Both the position numbers and the translations under genes were made by a program. DNA of 64,000 bases from Branchiostoma floridae (Eukaryota > Chordata > Leptocardii > Amphioxiformes > Branchiostomatidae), in NCBI RefSeq assembly GCF_000003815.2, contig NC_049995.1, forward strand, positions 5,466,933 through 5,530,932. The letters run 5' to 3'. The notes beneath the pieces were generated by a model that did not search any database, was not told where the DNA came from, and was given only the letters and a program-made list of their open reading frames with translations. This document shows, one piece after another, positions 11,577 to 24,356 of the stretch (positions are counted from its first letter, which is position 1; each line of letters opens with the position of its first letter).

Positions 11577-11630
11577 TGACGTCACCTCTCAAACCTTCAT
11601 GACGTCACCTAATCACCTTTCATGACGTCA
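11577..11630. promoter_or_regulatory. Three consensus CRE palindromes at 23-bp spacing
   Basis: TGACGTCA, the full CREB/ATF site, occurs at 11577-11584, 11600-11607 and 11623-11630, starting exactly 23 bp apart inside a degenerate 23-bp tandem (CATGACGTCACCT...). No gene start is recognised next to it; the nearest called gene begins about 2.9 kb away on the plus strand. It may be an enhancer-like cluster or a chance product of a short tandem repeat. Confidence 0.6.
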
Positions 11631-13383
11631 ACTCCCCCCCCCTCGTCCCGTTCACACATGAACAATCTTTACGTAAATACCGGGAGGAAAGATCATTACG
11701 ATCTCTGCCTTCCCGGCTTTCCGACACGCAACAATATAGTACATACCGGTCAGAAAATATTAAGAATTTTCCTCCCAATACAGGATGTAATAAATGCACA
11801 GCCGTTCTAATACCCCTGCCACATTATCCACGATCTTCGGGCGTATCGATGGAAGATCGGCCATATTTAAGATCTACAGAGGGTTGCGCGTATTTTTTAA
11901 CCTGAAAACCGTCCCGGTGTCACATATAAGCCATACTTTGTACCTTGTACTATTGTTGTGCAATAAAGTTATTATTATAAGCGAGGCTCGGGCGATTGCC
12001 GCAGAATCGTCGTCCGATCGATTTTCGCCAAATGCGACAGGGGTATAACTAATCTTTGGCTCTGTCAGGAACAAAACACGCCACTCGTGTAACATGCTAG
12101 TCAACCGTGCAAATTCAATTTAGGTGCTCGTCATTGTGAAATGTCTAGAACCAACAAATGCACATTCGAACAAGCAGTCTACTTGGTTTTGACTTCTAGT
12201 TGATACGGGATCCTGTAATTTTTTTCCCTCTGGAATAAATTGAGGAACGACGACACTCAAGATTCGACGAGACTGAAAATCGAAGAAATACTTTGTAAAG
12301 CATGCGCAGTGTCGTGGAAAGGGTCTTCCATTGATGCTAGAGGTCAAATGAAGCAAGCTGACATGACCTTCTGATGTGCTGTTGTCCTGATCAACTGTGC
12401 AGCTTTAAAGGACTATAGTTGTGTTCAACAACAATGAAAGTTAACATGAACGAGTACACAGACCATGTATGCTAACGTCGCATAGTATTCTTACACGGTA
12501 GATTGTACGATAAACGATAACGCTTTACCTTCGTTGCTGTACCTTTTTCACTTACCCCCAGGCAAGGTTATTTGTAATTATATCACGTTCCCGGGACACT
12601 TAGCTCCTCTCAGCATGATTCGCCCCAGGAATGCGTTCTCTGTCCCAGGACTGTCTTTGAGAAGAATCCCAGATGCCAGTAGCCACCATGCGGCCGTATA
12701 ATGTATTGCAAAAAGACTCGCACGCATATTCAGTGGAATAACACGATTTAATAGGACGCTGTGGAGGAGCGTGACATCAGCGGTTTTAGACAGACGCGTC
12801 TGGCGTTTTTCTAAAAGATAAGACTTAGGGTTTGTTCAGGTAAGAGGATATGTTGTATTTTGATTCTAAATGCTCCATAATGTGAAACGTTTTAATGATT
12901 TTTGATGCCGTAGAATTTATGGGGTCCGTTAAAACTGTTTCTGCCGTCCGTGACTGTTGAGATATAGACCATGACTTTGAGGAGAAAAATGACACAAATG
13001 TTCGTTTGAAAATGCCTGTTTTCCATACCAGAGAGGGAGAAAACTGTCGGACAAATTGAGGAATCATTTAGACGATAATGCAAAAATTCCTGGTTAACGT
13101 AAACAATGGGAGTCTGAAAAGGATTTGTGTATTTATCTCAATAATGTTGAGGTTCTTTGTCAAAGATAAGTGAATACGCTTTAGCGGTTTAGGTGTATAA
13201 TTCCTGCTAAGATTACATAGTTCGCTGAGAAACATCTATACTGACATGAATGCACACTTGGTAGAAATAGAAAGGTAAAGGATACGCTGAAACCCCCCGT
13301 CCGCCCCTGTTCCAGAAACTTCCAGCCAATCTAACATCTGGTGTTCATTATGAGGTGTTTTGATTTACGGGGAGGTTCAGTAA
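11631..13383. other. No gene seen; contains a recurrent AATAAAG tail motif
   Basis: I find no supported exon. At about 11932-11972 lies a motif of the type CATACTTTGTACCTTGTAC with TTGTGCAATAAAGTT, seen again near 20203-20245 and 28388-28428. It resembles the shared 3' tail of a dispersed retroposon. Confidence 0.5.
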
Positions 13384-13815
13384 TGCAGAGAACAACATCT
13401 TGAATACTAGTAGGTTTACTACATCTTGAATAGTTAAGGGCGTTTTTCGTTGCTAATGTGGAGAACTACATCATGAATAGTTTAGGGAGGTCTCATTGCT
13501 AATGTGGAGAACTACATCATGAATAGTTTAGGGAAGTTTCATTGCTAATGAGAAGAACTACATCATGAATAGTTTAGGGAAGTTTCATTGCTAATGTGGA
13601 GAACTACATCATGAATAGTTTAGGGAAGTTTCATTGCTAAATGCGGAGAACTACATCATGAATAGTTTAGGGAGGTTTCATTGCTAATACAGAGAAAGTA
13701 CAGCTTAGGATGGTTTTATTGCTAATGGATATAAATACATCATGATCAGTTTAGGGAGGTTTCATTGCTAATGTGGAGAAATACATCATGAATGGTTTAG
13801 GGAAGTATCATTATA
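13384..13815. repeat. 46-47-bp minisatellite
   Basis: About eight to nine units of GAGAACTACATCATGAATAG plus TTTAGGGAAGTTTCATTGCTAATGTG. The central copies are nearly identical, with one diverged unit near 13690-13730. Confidence 0.92.
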
Positions 13816-14036
13816 CATTCTTTTTTCCCCGGACATTGATGTGCACAGCCAGTTATAACCAGGACCATATGCTGTAATTCACCTTGTCTTCTCGGTACCA
13901 AACTTCTACGGTCTGTGAAAATTTAACTTCTCGGAACTAAATGTTCTCGGTGGCATCAAGTGCGCGTAAAAAAAGTCAGCTGTTTATCTGTTATCGGTAA
14001 TGATAAGTTCACAACATACAGTCTTCGCCGTGAAAG

Positions 14037-14311
14037 TTAGTTGCCCGTACATCAGTAACAGATGCGTAGGGGTGGCGCCCATCTCCATTTCTGTATCCCT
14101 TGGGCCACACATGTGCAAGCCACTACAGCAGGGGGCTGGTCCGCTGGTAGTGATGTGTGTTTAACTTCCATACTCTTCCTCATTAGTGCTGAGTGCTAAG
14201 CAGAGAAAGCAGCATGTACCATTTTTTAAAGTCTTTGGTATGACTTGGCCGGGGATCGAACTCACGACCTACTGAATGCAAGGCGAACACTCTAACCACT
14301 AGGCTATTGCA
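14037..14311 (-). mobile_element. tRNA-derived SINE with 14-bp target duplication
   Basis: Read on the minus strand, the element starts with a tRNA-like head: A box TAGCCTAGTGGT and B box GAGTTCGATCC. A 14-bp direct repeat CTTCGCCGTGAAAG lies on both sides (14023-14036 and 14312-14325). The surrounding sequence recurs without the insertion at about 49877-50080, which acts as an empty site. A related head is at 19174-19260. Confidence 0.88.
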
Positions 14312-14547
14312 CTTCGCCGTGAAAGCCGTCAACATAAAAGTACATTGAAAAAATCAGAAATTTGAAACTGCATGTATCATTCATATCATGAGGAGAGGGT
14401 ACCTACTGGCTGAGGTTCATTCCTTCAATGGGAAAAAAAAATGAACATTACCATCAAGCAGGGCACAGACGTACAAGTCATCATAATTATATTTGCATGA
14501 ATGATTGTTTGTTTTGTCTCCACAGAATTTGCACGAGATATACGAGG

Positions 14548-15408
14548 ATGGCATCAACAAGTTACGTGCAAACTTTGGATGACTTCAGGAGGAAGGAAAA
14601 GAAAGATTTGCAATGTAGAAGGGAAGAGAAACGGTACAGGTGTGAGGAGTGCAGCAGCCAGTTCAGTCAGCTGGATCATCTGAAGAATCACATGCGAACT
14701 CACACAGGGGAGAAACCCTACAGATGTGAGGAGTGCAGCAGGCAGTTCAATCAACTGAGTACCCTGAATTGTCACATGCGGACTCACACAGGGGAGAAAC
14801 CATTTATGTGTGGGGAGTGCAGCAGGCAATTCAGTCAGCTCAGTAATCTGAAGAGACACATGCGGGCTCACATAGGGGAGAAACCCTACAGGTGTGAGAA
14901 GTGCAGCAGGCAGTTCAGTGAGCTGAATAGTCTAAAGAGACACATGCGGACTCATACCGGTGAGAAACCCTACAAGTGTGTTGAGTGCAGCAGGCAGTTT
15001 AGTGAGAAGGGTAATCTGAAGAAGCACATGCGAACTCACACTGGTGAAAAATCTTTCAAGTGTGAGGAGTGCAGCAGCCAGTTCGGTCAGCTGGATCATC
15101 TGAAGAATCACATGCGAACTCACACAGGGGAGAAACCCTACAGGTGTGAGGAGTGCAGCAGGCAGTTCAGTAGGATGGATGAGCTTAAGAGACATATTCG
15201 GACTCACACAGGGGAGAAACCCTACAAGTGTGAGGAGTGCAGCAGGCAGTTCAGTCAACTGAGTACCCTGAATTGTCACATGCGGACTCACACAGGGGAG
15301 AAACCATTTATGTGTGAGGAGTGCAGCAGGCAATTCAGTCAGCTCAGTAATCTGAAGAGACACATGCGGGCTGGCTCACATAGAGCAGAAACGCAGCAAA
15401 CAGTTTAG
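14548..15408 (+). CDS. C2H2 zinc-finger protein, nine tandem fingers
   Basis: Likely a DNA-binding nuclear protein. Translation from ATG 14548 gives MASTSYVQTLDDFRRKEKKD, then nine fingers of the C-x2-C-x12-H-x3-H type joined by HTGEKP linkers. Helix regions include SQLDHLKNH, SQLSTLNCH, SQLSNLKRH, SELNSLKRH, SEKGNLKKH and SRMDELKRH. A good acceptor (GTCTCCACAG, ending 14524) lies before this ATG, so the exon probably starts at 14525 and earlier exons are non-coding or unseen. That makes 14548 a better start than the in-frame ATG at 14428. Fingers 1-3 are nearly repeated by 6, 8 and 9, a sign of internal duplication. After finger 9 the frame ends in AGSHRAETQQTV, where a tenth finger should begin. 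Confidence 0.85.
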   Translation: MASTSYVQTLDDFRRKEKKDLQCRREEKRYRCEECSSQFSQLDHLKNHMRTHTGEKPYRCEECSRQFNQLSTLNCHMRTHTGEKPFMCGECSRQFSQLSNLKRHMRAHIGEKPYRCEKCSRQFSELNSLKRHMRTHTGEKPYKCVECSRQFSEKGNLKKHMRTHTGEKSFKCEECSSQFGQLDHLKNHMRTHTGEKPYRCEECSRQFSRMDELKRHIRTHTGEKPYKCEECSRQFSQLSTLNCHMRTHTGEKPFMCEECSRQFSQLSNLKRHMRAGSHRAETQQTV

Positions 15409-15603
15409 TGACATGGGTAATCTGAAGAAGCACATATGGACTCACATGTTAGAAACCCTACAGGAGTGAGGAGTGCAGAAAGCTGTTCAGTAGGTCGGAA
15501 ATTCTGAAGGACTCACCGAGGAGAACCCCTTCAAATGTAGAAGTGCCTGTACAGTAACCATATGGTAATCTTAGATAGAAGGCACATGCTAACACACAAG
15601 TAA
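15409..15603 (+). pseudogene. Decayed zinc-finger repeats downstream of the C2H2 gene
   Basis: After the stop at 15408, finger-like words continue out of frame: GGTAATCTGAAGAAGCACAT, AAACCCTACAGG, GAGGAGTGCAG, TTCAGTAGG and AGAACCCCTTCAAATGT. At least two further fingers once existed and have been broken by small indels, shortening the protein. Confidence 0.75.
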
Positions 15604-16214
15604 GCTAAGTACGCAAGTGTGGAAGTTACGAGAGAGATGCTGGTCTGGCAGTGAATTTGAAGGATTTCATGCCAACATACTTTGTAGATTTCAGCTTTAT
15701 TCTACATTTTACTTACATATTGTATACTAATTGATAATTCTTATTGTTAATTCTTATGTTATTTGTAAGTTAGTAGTAGTTAGTTTTTTTTAATTCTGAT
15801 AATGATCTTGCAGATGATTAGTAGTAGTAGTCCACTGTATTCTGCTGATGCAGTGGTCTGGACACTCTGCATCAGCAATCAGTCTTTCTTCATCTTTCTC
15901 CACTGCGTCCTATTCATCGCCAGCTTCCTGAGCTCCCGCAGATGATAGTAGTTGTTTGTAATTAAGATTAGATTTTTCCTTGGAAATGTATCACTATGAA
16001 TTTATTTGTTGATGATTTTCTACCTCATTGTTTCTAGTTTTCTCACTTTAGAACTAAGCAAAGTTGATTTGCACGGGGCATATTCTGTCTCATTTGTTTA
16101 TGTTAAATAGAATGCCATTTGCACTAAAGTCGTTTAAGTTTATGATATTTTAGAGATTTTGTTACACACAACCATATTTTAAGCTTTCGGTGTGTAGATA
16201 GCTATGGTAGCAAT
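15604..16214. other. No gene seen; probable 3' untranslated or spacer sequence
   Basis: AT-rich and non-coding. An imperfect hairpin motif CTGCTGATGCAGTGG / CTCTGCATCAGCA occurs at about 15841-15876. It could be 3' UTR of the zinc-finger transcript, but no clear signal ends it. Confidence 0.4.
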
Positions 16215-16572
16215 TAGTGGTGGGTACTGGTACGATGTACCGGTACAAAACAGTGTTTTTGTTTCTTGTTGGACCGGTCCTGAAAAAAAACAGACTTGAA
16301 AAAATGCAGTGGACCGGATGTTGGACCGAGTAAAAAATTAACAAATACCTAAAAAATATCTATTCTCCAAGCAGTTGTTGGATTGCGTAGATTTTTACCA
16401 GATCAAATGGCGACCACTACTACATCTTCGCAACCCAACCTCTGCTTGGGGAATACATTTTACCAGCACTACTACATTCACAAATGATCAGGTCTGGATC
16501 TGGACCTCATTCTCTGGACCTGGGCTGTACCTGTACCTGAATTTTTTGTACCGGTACCCACCCCTACATGTA
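16215..16572. mobile_element. hAT-like MITE with 8-bp target duplication
   Basis: Begins TAGTGGTGGGTACTGGTAC and ends GTACCGGTACCCACCCCTA plus CATGTA. The 8-mer GTAGCAAT flanks it at 16207-16214 and 16573-16580. The 8-bp duplication and TAGNGG-type end fit hAT. The interior is rich in GGACCGG/CCGGACC. Relatives are at 25599-26030 and 62879-63290. Confidence 0.75.
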
Positions 16573-16580
16573 GTAGCAAT

Positions 16581-18640
16581 AGAATGATGAGACAGTTGTA
16601 GTTTTGTGAAGGAAGAGCCATTGCACCAGTTTACATTTACTATCTCTTGTTGGTTTTATCTTGTATCTGCCTAGTTCTGTTCATATTAGATAGATAACAT
16701 CTTTTCATTCTATGGTAAGTAGCATGGGTTTGTTAAGCATTTTGTATACAAATCAAAAATGCAGTCAAATAGTTTTCTTTAATCACTATAAATAGCCAAA
16801 AAAACTTTCGATGTGCATGTAACAGCCTAGTATCCATAGAAATACAATGTATGCCGTTAACGGTGGTGATGTACTTCTTGATGGCCAGTGTCATAGCGAT
16901 CTTGCCCTCCCTAGGGGCGAAATCGCTAGTGTTTTCGCCCCCTCTAGAATTGTGTATACATTTGCACTTACTTTGGTCGAGCTCCCGCTCATTGATGTAA
17001 ATAGAAAAAGAAAAACTGCTTCAGTTTGCTGTCAATAAACTGTATTCAATCAGCAACAATAAAGTGCAATTATGATTTTTATTGTTGTTGTGACTGTTTT
17101 TCTATTTGTCCTTTGTTAACTGTTATTTTTTTTTCATTTTCAGAGGTGATGTTTGATATTATCAGTTTGCTAAAGTGCATCAACAATGTGTCCTGTATAT
17201 CATTTTGTTGATCATTTTGAAATTCAGATGCGGAGTCGAATCCACGATACTACGCTACATGAATACGCCCGCAAACTGTCTAGCAAACTGTCTAATCAGG
17301 CAGCTATATCGGCCTCCACAAGTTCTAGTCTCTACCAGACTCCAGTCTGGCCGAATAGTAATAGGGGACTTTGGCCAAGTTAGCAGTAAAAGCATAGTAG
17401 GAGTTAATTGGCATAGGAGTATACTCATAATACTGACCGGCCGTGATAGCTGGATAGACTTAAAAAAAACTTACCGAAATTTCGTGGCAACTTATTTTGT
17501 CCCAATTTGGCCAAATTCTTCTCTTTTGTCATCCATTTTGGAGACTACACAAGTTCCGCATGCATCCAGCTTGGAAACTTTGTTTACGACCTAATCAAGT
17601 ACTTTTTGCTCTCGACTGGCCAGCTAATAACAGTAGACTTGTAAATATCGGACATGCGTTTTTTTCTGTAGTTTTTTTTTTCGAAATTAAGAACATGCTA
17701 TAATACATGCGATTAAGGTATAGATAAACAGAATGCTTTCTTCCTTGCTTACTAATATGACATGCACAGATATTTTCTGTAAAACATCAAGCTGAACTAA
17801 AACAGAATTCATTTGTCACACTCCTTAACACGAAGCCGAAATAGTTTCTTTACTGTTTTTTACTATTCAAAATGTTAGGATGTTAAAAATTAGTTTCTTA
17901 CTACTGAAATAGTCCAACCGACTAATAAAAGAAGTCAAATTCAACATTCCAAGAAATAACAGCATCTTACACCACGTAGGCTACATACATTATTTGGTAA
18001 TTTCCATAATCAAATGCAAATTATGCAGGTCAGGAGTTACTTTGGATAGTTGATGAATAAATTCCAAAACACATGACATATACATCAGGTAACCAGTGAG
18101 AAAAAGAGTGATATAGATACATATCAATTACGCAAAATTGTATGATGATGATTATGATGTATTGTACTATCACTATGTATGTCCCTCAATGTGTATGCTG
18201 CACAACATCAGCATCTTGCTGCCTGGTGCAGTTTTGTATTGTCGCAATCCAAATAAAGTCAAAGTCAAATGAAGACCTCATTTGCATGGTTTAGGAGAAT
18301 CATAATTACATAGTTGTTAATGATGATTGGGACAGTCAATTCTTGCAGCATTTGGAATGAATGTAAATATTGTAAGATATAGTTCTGCATATGAGGGCTA
18401 ATTTACATATTTTATTAGGAAATAACCCTTTTTGCTAAGACTAGACTTTCTTACTCTGAACAACTAGTGTTATTTGGGTACAGAAAATGATCAACAGTAT
18501 AAATGTATGCAAATGAGATTCTTTGAGGCTCTATTATCTAGTTCTAGTTGTATAATCGATGAGAGACGTGTATGATATGTTACTCGAAGAGGTTAACATC
18601 ATCAGGTGAAGGTATGAGGTCGCGGAACTCTAGTTGGTTG
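16581..18640. other. No gene seen; contains a LINE-like 3' tail
   Basis: No supported exon. About 18160-18270 ends CAATCCAAATAAAGTCAAAG, which looks like a retroposon 3' tail. Two AATAAA signals near 17033 and 17057 on the plus strand could serve an upstream transcript. Confidence 0.45.
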
Positions 18641-21600
18641 TTAAACTGATTTCTCACAAACGTAGGCACAAGGAACGCGGCATTTGAAGTCGTCCCATTC
18701 TCCTAGATCCAGCTTTTTAGTAAAAAACAGATGTCTGTAGTCCTGTCAAAAAATGACACAGAACATATTTACATTCAGATGACACAAGATATGTATACAC
18801 ATATATATGTATAAATTTATACATATTTGTTGGTTGCGATGTTTTTACAATGCGGTCCCAAATGTATTTGTTTATTTAAAAACTGCTATAAATGTATGTA
18901 TTACACTCCTTTACATTTGGGACCGCATTGTTAAAACACAACAATCACTGTATATATATATATAATTATGTAATTACTTAATTTAAATATAGGCAGCGAC
19001 ACCTATATCTGCAGTGCAATGTGAACCAATCAGAATTGCATTGAGTAAGGTGACAGACGGTCACCAAAATTACGGTGAAAATAAAGTTGTATTTATCTCT
19101 TTATTCAGTGACATACCAACCTGATGAAACTATTCATGGATAAATCTTTATGCAGAGTATGCAACATTTCTGGATTGGTGCAATGGCTGAGTCAGTAAAG
19201 TACTAGTATTCGCCTTGCATTCTGTAGGTCGTGAGTTCGATCCCCGGCCGAGTCATACCAAAGACTTTTAAAAAAGGTACATTTTACTCACTCCTTGTGT
19301 TTACATGTTTGATTTGCCAGTTCTGCCAATTCATTATAGTGACGCTGAAGAAGAGTGATGGATGTCAGTCGAATCGTCCTTTATCTGGGAAAAGGAGAAT
19401 TCTTTTTTTTTTTCACAACCAGCAGGCACTTGCTTACGCTTCGATGTCTCTCAGACACCTTCGTCAGAGCTTTTAGCTGGAGTTCTGCTTCTCAGCGCTA
19501 TATGCAGCCGATGTAGGTGGCACTTTTGTGGTGAGAAAACAACCCCAAAGTGGCTAAGCTTGTATCCCCCCTCGTCCCGGTTCATCACTTGGGTTGACTT
19601 TGAATGCTAGGCAATTTTAGTACCCGCTGGTTGTGTAAAAAGAATCCTCCTATCTCATATATTCTACCGGCCTGATGAAACTATTTTCGCCGTCTTATTC
19701 GAAAAAAAAAACTAAGGAATACACACCTTTGAATATACGATGGCACAGTTCATGTCCTTCCTTTTACCCGGCGCTCCTGGAGCCCAGTTACTGTAGTCAA
19801 CTTTTGACCCATCCGTCCACTTCCATCCACTAGCTCCCTTTTGAAGACCCATCCAGATGATCGGTTTAACATTTCTTTTACCATAAGGATCTGCAATTGA
19901 GCGAGAACCCGTCTGTTGCAGTAGAATCATGTTAATTGCATGGCCAATTCGTCAGAGGATTTAGAAGAACCACGTAAGACATACAGAAAGGTCAAAGAAG
20001 CATTTCACATCCAGTTGGAAAGTGCGAAGCTTAACCGCACTGATGGCTGGGAGCTGCCCAAGTCCTACTTACCCCTACTCCGCAAGGAGGCGGGGTGAGG
20101 GGCAGAAGATCGACGCAAGTCTCGTGTAGACATACATGTATAGTTAACTAGGATGTTAAGCTTTATCCTATACCTCTATTTGTACCTTATGTAATAGCTG
20201 TTGCCATACTTTGTACCATGTACAATTATCGTGCAATTAAGTTCTTCTATACTAGTAAACAATAAATATAGAAAAGTAACGTTTCAAGAAATAGTAACCA
20301 TATTTAACGCAAGCATCTAATCAATACAAACCAAAGCAAAAGACGCCCTTTTAGAATATAAGTACTAGACTAGTAGTGAATCAAGGATACAACACCAATA
20401 CAATGTGACTTGAAATCATAGATAAAAAGAAATAAGAACGGTAATTGATTTGCATGCATTTATTAATGAGATTAAGAGAGACGTGATAAGCATTGATAAG
20501 AATTCCTGTGTGATTAGTACATCACAGAGTTACATTAACGTGTAAAGGCCTAGCGCCTGTAAATGTTACCCACATCCCGAGATGAGACTTTTGACGAAGT
20601 TGTTCTCGCCCTGATCGTTGATAGAGGTAAGCATGGCGCCATGTTGTCTGCATCGTGATCTCGCTGTAGACCAGCTGACTCTAGTTGTTATCAGTTTGTA
20701 GCAGTGGTTGTTATATTTTCTCCAATCACCAGGACACTGTAGGGCTGTAGTAAAATGTAGAATTTCACAATAGAATTTGGAATTTCACAGTATTAAAATT
20801 TGGAATTTCACAGTATTAAAATTTCGAATTTCACAGCAGTAAAATTTCGAATTTCACAGTAGTAAAACTTGGAATTTTACAGTAGTAAACGGAAAGGGAA
20901 ATTTAAGAAACAAATAATAACATAAAAAAAGGGTTGATACTACATAGAGGAAAATAAAGTGCTCGAGAGGAACGACCACAAGAAATGACAAAAAAATAAT
21001 AATAATAGCTCACCTCGCTGGCAGTTCTGCCCGGTCCATCCAGGTAAGCATGTACATTTGTAGCCGCCATCTTTGTTCACACAGCGTCCATGTCGGCATG
21101 GGTTCCTCTTACACTCATTGATGTCTGTGTTATAAATGAATATAGTATGATTGACGACTCATGGCGAGAAGTAGCTCAATTTTAGATTATACGTATACAT
21201 ATATAGATGCTGAACGTATAAGAATAAAGCAGTCTATAAAAATAACTCACCTTGCTGGCAGTTCTGTCCAGTCCATCCAGGTGAGCAGGTGCATTTGTAG
21301 CCGCCATTTTGGTTCACACAGTGTCCATGTTGGCATGGACTCCCGGCACACTCGTCAATGTCTGTGTGATAAATGATACATTGTATAGTATAAGGAAGTA
21401 GTGGATCAACGTTAGATTGTAGATGCTGAATGTATAAAAATGAAACAGTCCCACTAGACTGGAAAAATAACTCACCTTGCTGACAGTTCTGTCCAGTCCA
21501 TCCAGGTGAGCAGGTGCATTTGTAGCCGCCATCTTTGTTCACACAGCGTCCATGTTGGCATGGGCTCAAGGCACACTCGTCAATGTCTATATTATGAATG

Positions 21601-24325
21601 GTATATTGTATGATTTAGGCGAGTACAAGTTACATTGCAGATGCTGAATGTGAAAGGATAAAACAGTCTATAAAAATAACTCACCTTGCTGACAGTTCTG
21701 TCCAGTCCATCCAGGTGAGCAGGTGCATTTGTAGCCGCCATTTTGGTTCACACAACCTCCATGTTGGCATGGACTCCTGGCACACTCGTCGATGTCTGTG
21801 GAATAAATGGTATTGTATAATTTAGGGGAGTAGTGGATGTGTAAGAATAAATCAGTCAAGAAAAATAACTCACCTTGCTGACAGTTCTGTCCAGTCCATC
21901 CAGGTGAGCAGGCACATCTGTAGCCGCCATCTTTGTTCTTGCAGGTTCCATGTTGGCATGTTTTCTTGGCACACTCGAGCTCCTTCATGTCTGTATGAAG
22001 TGAAGTATAAGTGAATATAAATAACAAACTACAAATAAACATAAGCCACCAAATGACACAGAAATAAAAACAGAGCATCACAAACAAAAACTTCATGAGG
22101 TTAAAATAAATGGTATGTTAAAACAAATGAATAATCTCGAACCAACATTCGCCAAAAAGTTACTCAGACAAGCAACTGAATATGATAAATAAACAAATAA
22201 ACATAAGAATTATTCCTTGTTCCAAGAAATTGTTTGTCTTCATTTTCTTTTCACTGAGGAAGGAAGGCGGATGCCTTCCGAAACGTCTGTATAAAAATAA
22301 AGTATCCAGAAGTAAAGATTTATTCGTCTTCAATTTTAACGATTCCTGGATGTCTAACCTTCACAAACGTAACTGAATATGGTTTTGGAAACGGTCAGAC
22401 GTTTCAACTATTACATTGTATCCAGTAGTTTTCGTCAGTGCTACTGGATAGTAGTTAAAACGTCGATCTAACTGTTTCCAAAACCACATCCAGTCGCTTG
22501 AGTAACTACTTTTTGGAGTATCTTATTACCTGGATGTCGAATCTACATCGTCAAACCAACATGACTTACCTGTGGTTAACAGAAATGTGGCTGTCATTGG
22601 TAAGGCAACATCAGTCACACTGATGTTCGTAAATGGGACAGAAATTGGAGTCGAATCAACGACTATGAACCCGTCAAATGCCGAGTTGTTTTCTTCATAG
22701 AATGTCGTCGTCCATGGAGTACTGGGTTCCAGGACCGTCGTGCGGTTTGATCCAAGAGCCACCTAGATACAAGAGCACAACTTTACACAAAATACCAGAA
22801 TATGTATTCCAATGTCATAGAATACCAACGTCAATTCCAAAGTCAAAGAAGAAGATGTAAAAGAACAAAAAATGAAGAATCTATTGTTCGGTATAACATT
22901 CTCTGTGTGTTCAATTGCAAGCTTCCTGACCGTTCGACCAGTTAGATTTCATAGTGAAGACAAGTTTTATGCCAAACTTTTTTAGGTGCACGCTCGCACC
23001 AGTTTGCAGGTTCCCAGAGGATGTCATCCATATAATCAACTCAGTGTGGCCTAAGGAGGTTACACTTGAAGTTACACTTGTGGTAACACTTGTGGCCAGT
23101 AGATAAACAAGATTTTTTATGAGATTGTTCAGAGCAAGATCAGTAGACTACTTCAAGGCAATGAACTAAGCAGTTGGAAAAAACTGTACACTGAGATAGC
23201 GGTGGACACTTGTTTTGAAGGCTGATAAGTTGTAGACAGAAGGGAAGCAGTTGTCGCTGAGAGAGTTCCATAATTTGGCTGTCCGGGGAAAGAAACTGTT
23301 GCAGTAGAAGGACTTGGAAACCGGCAATTGAACAGTATATCGATATGAGTTTGAAGAAAACCTAGTGTTGCGCTGAAAGGCTCTAGCTCAGCGAAGGGAC
23401 ATATAGTATGAGGTCAATGGAGGACCCATGGAACAATAGCGATGGAAGAACCCGGTCAGGGATGCAAGGATTTCTTAGCTTACCCTCCCATCGGAAGTTA
23501 TCTGAGTGGCCAGGATGCCAGCGATGACCACTGACGCTACGACCAGAAGTCCGCATCCCAGCATCGCAAGCCAGCAAACTTTGTTAGATTTGCATTCGCT
23601 CCACATTTCCATGACACGCTCTGAGATGAAACAGGAGTGACAGAAATGCATTAAGACTAAGAGCAAATGTCTGAAAGGATCAAACTACGGTAGCGCAGAT
23701 ACAAACAACCCCTCTAAATAGCCTTCGTTACGCTCAACACATATTGACCTCATGGCAAAAAGACTAAACATGCTTGCCAAAAATATTGATATTGATTGAC
23801 AGAAGGTTGGAAATCATTGACAGCCAAATACTTGACGAAACCTATAGATCCTCCTCGTTAATTGTAAGACTTTGACACTTTATTCCAAATTTGCATATTT
23901 TTCACTTCATTATGTACAATATTTGTCAAAAGCTACCTGTATACTCAATATCATGGAAATCTGTCGTTCCTTTCTTTGATTATTCTACTTGGAACATTAT
24001 GAGGAAAAACGCCCCTACAGTTCCAGAGCAAGCTGCTAGGAAGGTCCAAACGTACAAAACTTTTTCCCACGTCACAAGCTATCAGAAATCAAGACCATGG
24101 CACGGCCAGATCAAAAGATACAAAAATGCTGCAGTACCAAGGTCACATACCAGGGGGTCCAAAATATAGCTTAACCTTAATTAGTTTTCCCAACACATAT
24201 CAAAAGTCATCGTTATCTTTTTATTATCCGTCCAGAGCCTCTGGGTTCATGGGTTATACTGAAATCTGGAAACTTAAAGGCACAGACACATGCACACAGA
24301 CACACGCACAAACACACGCACACAC

Positions 24326-24356
<31 letters not shown>

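Noticed and set aside
14245-14312. tRNA gene on the minus strand
   Set aside because: A and B boxes are present, but the acceptor stem does not pair and the unit continues into a SINE body with target duplications.
14554-15363. Minus-strand open frames of 105 and 143 codons
   Set aside because: Antisense shadows of the zinc-finger array; the repeated Leu/Thr-rich pattern mirrors the HTGEKP linkers.
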